Assembly: GCA_905192805.1 (NCBI GenBank)
Contig: CAJJMF010000109.1
Location: forward strand, 1 to 8,763
Reading direction: 5' to 3'
DNA: 8,763 bases
Source of the DNA: an uncultured Sutterella sp.
GTDB lineage: Bacteria; Pseudomonadota; Gammaproteobacteria; Burkholderiales; Burkholderiaceae_F
Part shown: positions 5,272 through 8,763 of the stretch, one piece after another
How positions within the stretch are numbered: position 1 is the first letter of the stretch
Layout: each line of letters begins with the position of its first letter
Notes under the pieces: model-generated
Told to the model about the DNA's origin: nothing
Databases searched by the model: none
What the model saw: only the letters and a program-made list of their open reading frames with translations
Program-made: the position numbers and the translations under genes

Positions 5272-8200
5272 TTAGTAGAACATCCAACGCCATCCCGCAT
5301 TAAAGTCCCAGCTACGCGTCAAGTCATTACCAAAGCGATACTCCGCATCAATATAGGCGTAGGTGTTGCGCCCAATCGCATGCTGGAAGCCCAAACCCAC
5401 ATCAAACCAGTTACCTTGATGGGTTAGGCGCACTTCCTCCCCATCGGGACCCGTGGTTTTGTCCGTGACACGTAAGCGTTGCTTGCCACTCCACTCACGT
5501 AACCAATCGGCCTTGAGGTAGGCTTCGCCCGACTGGTCTTCCCCTAAATGACGTCCCAGACGGAATCCGAGACGAGACACCACAGAGTTCAAACGGTTCT
5601 GTCCAACCAGACTGCCTTGGTTGGTCCAGTAGTCACCCCCCGAGATCCTCGTGTGCTGAAGTTGAGCTTGAGGTTCAAAGAACCAAGGGGAACCGTCCTT
5701 TGCTAACTCGCGTCCCACCTCTAAAGAGATCCCGTAGGCATGGTTATGGAAATCCCCCGATACCCACTTACCCGAGTGATTAACGATATCGAAGCGGTGC
5801 GCTAAACGCCCCCATTTGGCCACGGCGTCCCAATACCAGCCACTCTCACCCAACCACGTCGTGTAGGCGGTCAAGCCCACGCGATTCGCCTCGCCGTCCC
5901 CACGGATAGACTCGTAATCGGTGTTGCCATCACGATAGTCGATCGCCAGTCCGAAGAGTCGTTGCCCATCGCTCTCATGACGGGCGTAGTCGTAACCCAC
6001 TTGATAGGTGGTGTTACTGGAGCTGAAGTCACCGTTACCCGTATCGGTTCCTAAACTCGAATGGCGCAAACGAATCCAAAGACCGTTTTCACCCTCACGA
6101 CTCATGCGACGCTCACCCAAGCGCTTATTCAAGCGATCCAACTCAATGGACTGCCAATAAAGACTGCGGGCCGTGCCTAACACCACCTGTCCACCTTCGG
6201 AAACTTCCACGATGGGTTTGGCTAAGTACCAGTTGAGTCCCTCGGAAAACTGGGTATCGACCCATTGGGCACCAGGCTTAAAAGCACTCCCCTCGTTGTA
6301 ATCGGCGTTATCAGGATTCGTCGCGTCGTAGGCTTCATGTTCGACTTGGTAGTGGATGTTATTAAAGCCTTCATCCACACTTTCAACGGTGAAGAGGGTG
6401 GGGTTATCAACCCTACCCGTCGTCGCAAACCGTAACCCTTCCAAGGACGCTGGATCCACCCCTTCCGGAATCACCGCATCGATCGTAAAGTGAGCGTCCG
6501 TTGCGTTTTCAATGGTCTTGAAGTAGAGCATGTTGCCCTGAGTATGATCGGAGTTAAATAACAGGCGGAAGGTCCCGCCCGTCCCTTGAAGGGTGTCCAC
6601 ATAGATAGAGCCCCCAGCATCGCGGGTGAGATCGACCACACTGGTGAGCATAGCTCGAGAGCGAGCCTTGGGTGTTTCAAAGGCTAACGTCGAGAAGGAG
6701 GATTTGCCACGGCTCACCCACGTCCCACCTGACATCGTGACGGAGAGTTTGCCAGATTCCGTGACGATCACAGGAGAATCCTCAGCGGAGGTAAAGGGGG
6801 CCAGATGCGTGAGGGTTACTGGACTCGTTGCACCCTCGCCTTCCTCAGCCGTATCGGTTGCAGCACCGCTTTGCGCTTCGTCCTCAGAGCTTGCTGCTAA
6901 AGCGGCGCCCGCGTCAGTCGCCTCACTGGTATCTTCAGAGATACTCTCCTCGGGAGCTGCTTCCTTGATATCTAACCAATCGTCCCCCATCCCTTCCCAT
7001 ATCGAGCCTGGGGTAAGGGTGAGCGCAATTTCAGCCCCGTTGACCGCTAAGGCATCCCCATAAAAGGCTAAGGCACCCCGTTGTCCTGCCGAGATGCTTG
7101 AGGGCTGCTCTTTGCCTTGCCCTTGCGCTAGCATTGTCCCTGCGATGGTGTACTGCGCATCAGCCAAGGTGAGCGAACCACCGTTATAGACATACAGAGC
7201 CGCCGCATCGGTGAGGTTAGTGATACGGGTATCGGCATAGCCCTGATAGGTGTTCTCACCCCCGACGGTTGATCGGGTTCTCAATTCCCCATTTAAGCCG
7301 CTCAAGTCAATCGTCGTGCCGTTCACAGAGAAGGCAGAACGATAGACCGTCCAAGGGGTTTCAAGGCCCTTTTCTTCGGCGTAATTTTCCACCACCAAGG
7401 TTGTTTGCCCTTTTTGTGACGGGTCTAGCAATTCCAACTGCGCACCGTTACCTTGCTTATCTTGGGTGAAATACGCCCAGCCATCCAATCGATGGGTCCC
7501 TCCCCCAAGCTTGACCGTACCCCCTTTCAAATACAAATACGCTTTAGCTTCCCCCGGGGTGCGACTTTCAATTTTGCCGCCGTTTTGAGCGTTTAAAACC
7601 AGTTGTCCTTTCCCTTGAACATAGACGTACGGTTCCTCATTTTCCCCCGTAATCCTATACTCCGTCGTATCGAGGACTAACGATGAGCCTTCATCCTCGA
7701 CATAAATACTGCCTCGGGCTGTCAAGGTGGGGGTGTGTACTTCCGTCACCCCAGCCGATGCCACATTAAATGATTGGTTGTTATAGGTTCCGTTTTCATT
7801 GACCAAAAAAGAGCCCTTGGCTTCGATGTTGAGGTGCGCTTTATCTTCGGAATACACCGTCCCATACACCTCAACCTTGTTTCCCTCAACCTTCAGCTTC
7901 GCCGCACGTTCGACCGTCATCCCCATCGTGGCCTCTCCGCCTTGGGTACCGATCGTGACGTCCCCTTGTTTCGCTTGAATCAACCCTTCACCATGCCGAT
8001 AGATCACGGCATCGTGCCAAGTGCTAGGTCCATGATGCAAGATCGAAATATTGCCCTCCTTGGAAATCAGGTTAAACGTACCCTTGCTTCTGAATCGGAT
8101 ACTGTGAATCAACATATCACCACGGGTGGTCAAAGTCGCAGTGTTGAGGGGCTCTGCTGGATAGTCTTTTAGCGCAGATACATACGTGTTATAACTTTGA

Positions 8201-8763
8201 ACGGCACCGCCGACCTCTAAAGTGTCGGCATTCACCTCGAGTGTACCGCCGTTGGTATTGAGAATTTGAGTGGTCGCGTTGAGGTGCCCCTTGATCGTGT
8301 AGTGAGCCTCACTCGCATCATTTTTCAAGGAGTCCAAGGTCATGTCCTGCGCAGTGAGTTGCATCGTGGAGGATCGACCCATATTGAGTTCTCCCCCAGC
8401 AAGATTCATGTTTCCCGTTAAGTTCACCGTGGCTTTCGTTCCCCGTAAGATAAAGCCGTTGAGAGGACGCTTGGTTTCAAAGATTTCGGTGGTGAAATTC
8501 TTGGCGTTAAGCGTAAGAATGATGCCTGGATTCGCTTCCAGCGCCTGACCGCTCTGGTGTTTGGCAACCGTTAAATCAAAACCCGTTGCCTCCAGATTGA
8601 CCACTTTGGTCGTTGAGGGATCTCCTTTTTTAATCTCGAGAGAAATGGGGTCCACATGATTGTCATCGGCATTCCAAGTCTTTGAGTCGGTAATCTCGCC
8701 TACCGCAGACTGGGTGGCAAACGTAGCCATTATGGCTAAAACGAGTGTGCTAATTCGAGGGAC
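5272..8763 (-). CDS. Type Va autotransporter, N-terminus cut by window edge
   Basis: A secreted surface protein of at least 1163 residues; the frame is still open at the right edge. Residues are numbered from the ATG at 8728-8730, which is probably internal: 11 in-frame codons precede it and form a signal-peptide core (STLVLAIMATFA) with likely cleavage after QSA (residue 9). Residues 10-820 are a glycine-, threonine- and asparagine-rich passenger whose alternating beta pattern suggests a right-handed beta-helix, broken by an acidic low-complexity stretch at about 588-637. A pertactin-like junction (NWYLAKPIVEV, then LDRLNKRLGERR) at about 843-875 leads to a barrel at about 885-1152 ending in aromatic residues. 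There is no cysteine in the 1152 residues after that Met, as is common for exported passengers, and no GDSG-type serine-protease motif. Role is unknown; adhesin or biofilm protein is the default guess. The gene ends convergent with mnmA. Confidence 0.93.
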   Translation of the reverse strand, partial: VPRISTLVLAIMATFATQSAVGEITDSKTWNADDNHVDPISLEIKKGDPSTTKVVNLEATGFDLTVAKHQSGQALEANPGIILTLNAKNFTTEIFETKRPLNGFILRGTKATVNLTGNMNLAGGELNMGRSSTMQLTAQDMTLDSLKNDASEAHYTIKGHLNATTQILNTNGGTLEVNADTLEVGGAVQSYNTYVSALKDYPAEPLNTATLTTRGDMLIHSIRFRSKGTFNLISKEGNISILHHGPSTWHDAVIYRHGEGLIQAKQGDVTIGTQGGEATMGMTVERAAKLKVEGNKVEVYGTVYSEDKAHLNIEAKGSFLVNENGTYNNQSFNVASAGVTEVHTPTLTARGSIYVEDEGSSLVLDTTEYRITGENEEPYVYVQGKGQLVLNAQNGGKIESRTPGEAKAYLYLKGGTVKLGGGTHRLDGWAYFTQDKQGNGAQLELLDPSQKGQTTLVVENYAEEKGLETPWTVYRSAFSVNGTTIDLSGLNGELRTRSTVGGENTYQGYADTRITNLTDAAALYVYNGGSLTLADAQYTIAGTMLAQGQGKEQPSSISAGQRGALAFYGDALAVNGAEIALTLTPGSIWEGMGDDWLDIKEAAPEESISEDTSEATDAGAALAASSEDEAQSGAATDTAEEGEGATSPVTLTHLAPFTSAEDSPVIVTESGKLSVTMSGGTWVSRGKSSFSTLAFETPKARSRAMLTSVVDLTRDAGGSIYVDTLQGTGGTFRLLFNSDHTQGNMLYFKTIENATDAHFTIDAVIPEGVDPASLEGLRFATTGRVDNPTLFTVESVDEGFNNIHYQVEHEAYDATNPDNADYNEGSAFKPGAQWVDTQFSEGLNWYLAKPIVEVSEGGQVVLGTARSLYWQSIELDRLNKRLGERRMSREGENGLWIRLRHSSLGTDTGNGDFSSSNTTYQVGYDYARHESDGQRLFGLAIDYRDGNTDYESIRGDGEANRVGLTAYTTWLGESGWYWDAVAKWGRLAHRFDIVNHSGKWVSGDFHNHAYGISLEVGRELAKDGSPWFFEPQAQLQHTRISGGDYWTNQGSLVGQNRLNSVVSRLGFRLGRHLGEDQSGEAYLKADWLREWSGKQRLRVTDKTTGPDGEEVRLTHQGNWFDVGLGFQHAIGRNTYAYIDAEYRFGNDLTRSWDFNAGWRWMFY
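5275..6078 (-). other. Autotransporter outer-membrane beta-barrel domain
   Basis: About 268 residues (885-1152, numbered from the Met at 8730) with the alternating aromatic/small pattern of the 12-strand translocator barrel. It begins after the LGERR element (GLWIRLRH) and continues through YQVGYDYAR, RVGLTAYTTW, YGISLEVGREL, FFEPQAQLQ and YAYIDAEYRFG to the terminal NAGWRWMFY. It inserts into the outer membrane and exports the passenger. One extra tyrosine follows the expected terminal phenylalanine. Confidence 0.9.
6820..6969 (-). other. Acidic low-complexity segment inside the autotransporter passenger
   Basis: Residues about 588-637 are almost entirely Glu, Asp, Ala, Ser, Thr and Gly, without aromatic residues and with a single large aliphatic cluster. 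The composition differs sharply from the beta-helical sequence on both sides and suggests a flexible, negatively charged linker or exposed loop, possibly a processing or variable region. No exact tandem DNA repeat is visible in it. Confidence 0.7.
8704..8763 (-). other. Signal peptide (partial) of the autotransporter
   Basis: The open frame from the right edge reads an arginine (VPRIS), a hydrophobic core (TLVLAIMATFA) and then TQSA before the polar VGEITDSK. This is the charged end, core and cleavage site of a Sec signal peptide, with the charged start and true initiation codon just outside the window. No ribosome binding site precedes the ATG at 8730; the bases upstream encode the hydrophobic core. 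Confidence 0.8.

Noticed and set aside
6626..7063. 145-codon plus-strand frame within the autotransporter
   Set aside because: Antisense shadow of the acidic low-complexity coding region; Ser/Ala/Val-rich with no domain.
7774..8172. 132-codon plus-strand frame within the autotransporter
   Set aside because: Fully antisense to a continuous, well supported coding region, with no signal or motif.

Overview
The window reads as ordinary chromosome of a Gram-negative bacterium, most likely a betaproteobacterium of the order Burkholderiales. Two features point there. The MnmA protein carries the WEDDDDSEYC-type N-terminal motif I associate with that group. A large type V autotransporter also requires an outer membrane. 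A host-associated Sutterella/Parasutterella-like organism would fit autotransporters beside dicarboxylate transport, but genus-level placement is inference from memory, not a search.

Layout from left to right. Positions 1-995 (+) hold an LrgA/CidA-family gene whose 5' end lies outside the window, followed 2 nt later by its partner lrgB. A strong hairpin terminator at 1016-1058 closes this pair. Convergent to it, 1088-2614 (-) encodes a 508-residue DASS/SLC13 sodium:di- or tricarboxylate symporter. Its upstream region (2615-2780) has a recognisable promoter, an inverted repeat over the -10 box and a striking 29-nt palindrome. Next is a single-gene unit on the minus strand (2881-3951), a nitronate monooxygenase/FabK-like flavoprotein with its own terminator at 2781-2816. 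It diverges from mnmA (4066-5154, +), the tRNA 2-thiouridylase gene, across a 114-nt gap rich in inverted repeats. The mnmA terminator is at 5171-5205. The rest, 5272 to the right edge (-), is one very large autotransporter. Its signal peptide is cut by the window edge; the passenger looks beta-helical and is followed by a C-terminal outer-membrane barrel.

How the genes fit together: they are mostly independent transcription units separated by terminators, not a single operon. LrgAB-type membrane proteins (murein-hydrolase regulation, or pyruvate/glycolate transport in some species) and the DASS symporter may both concern small carboxylates, but their convergent orientation gives no direct evidence of co-regulation. 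I found no mobile element, CRISPR array, RNA gene, phage module or defence system, and no convincing undescribed multi-gene system. The points most worth a second look are the missing active-site histidine in the nitronate monooxygenase homologue, the palindromes upstream of the DASS gene and in the divergent mnmA region, and the uncharacterised autotransporter passenger.
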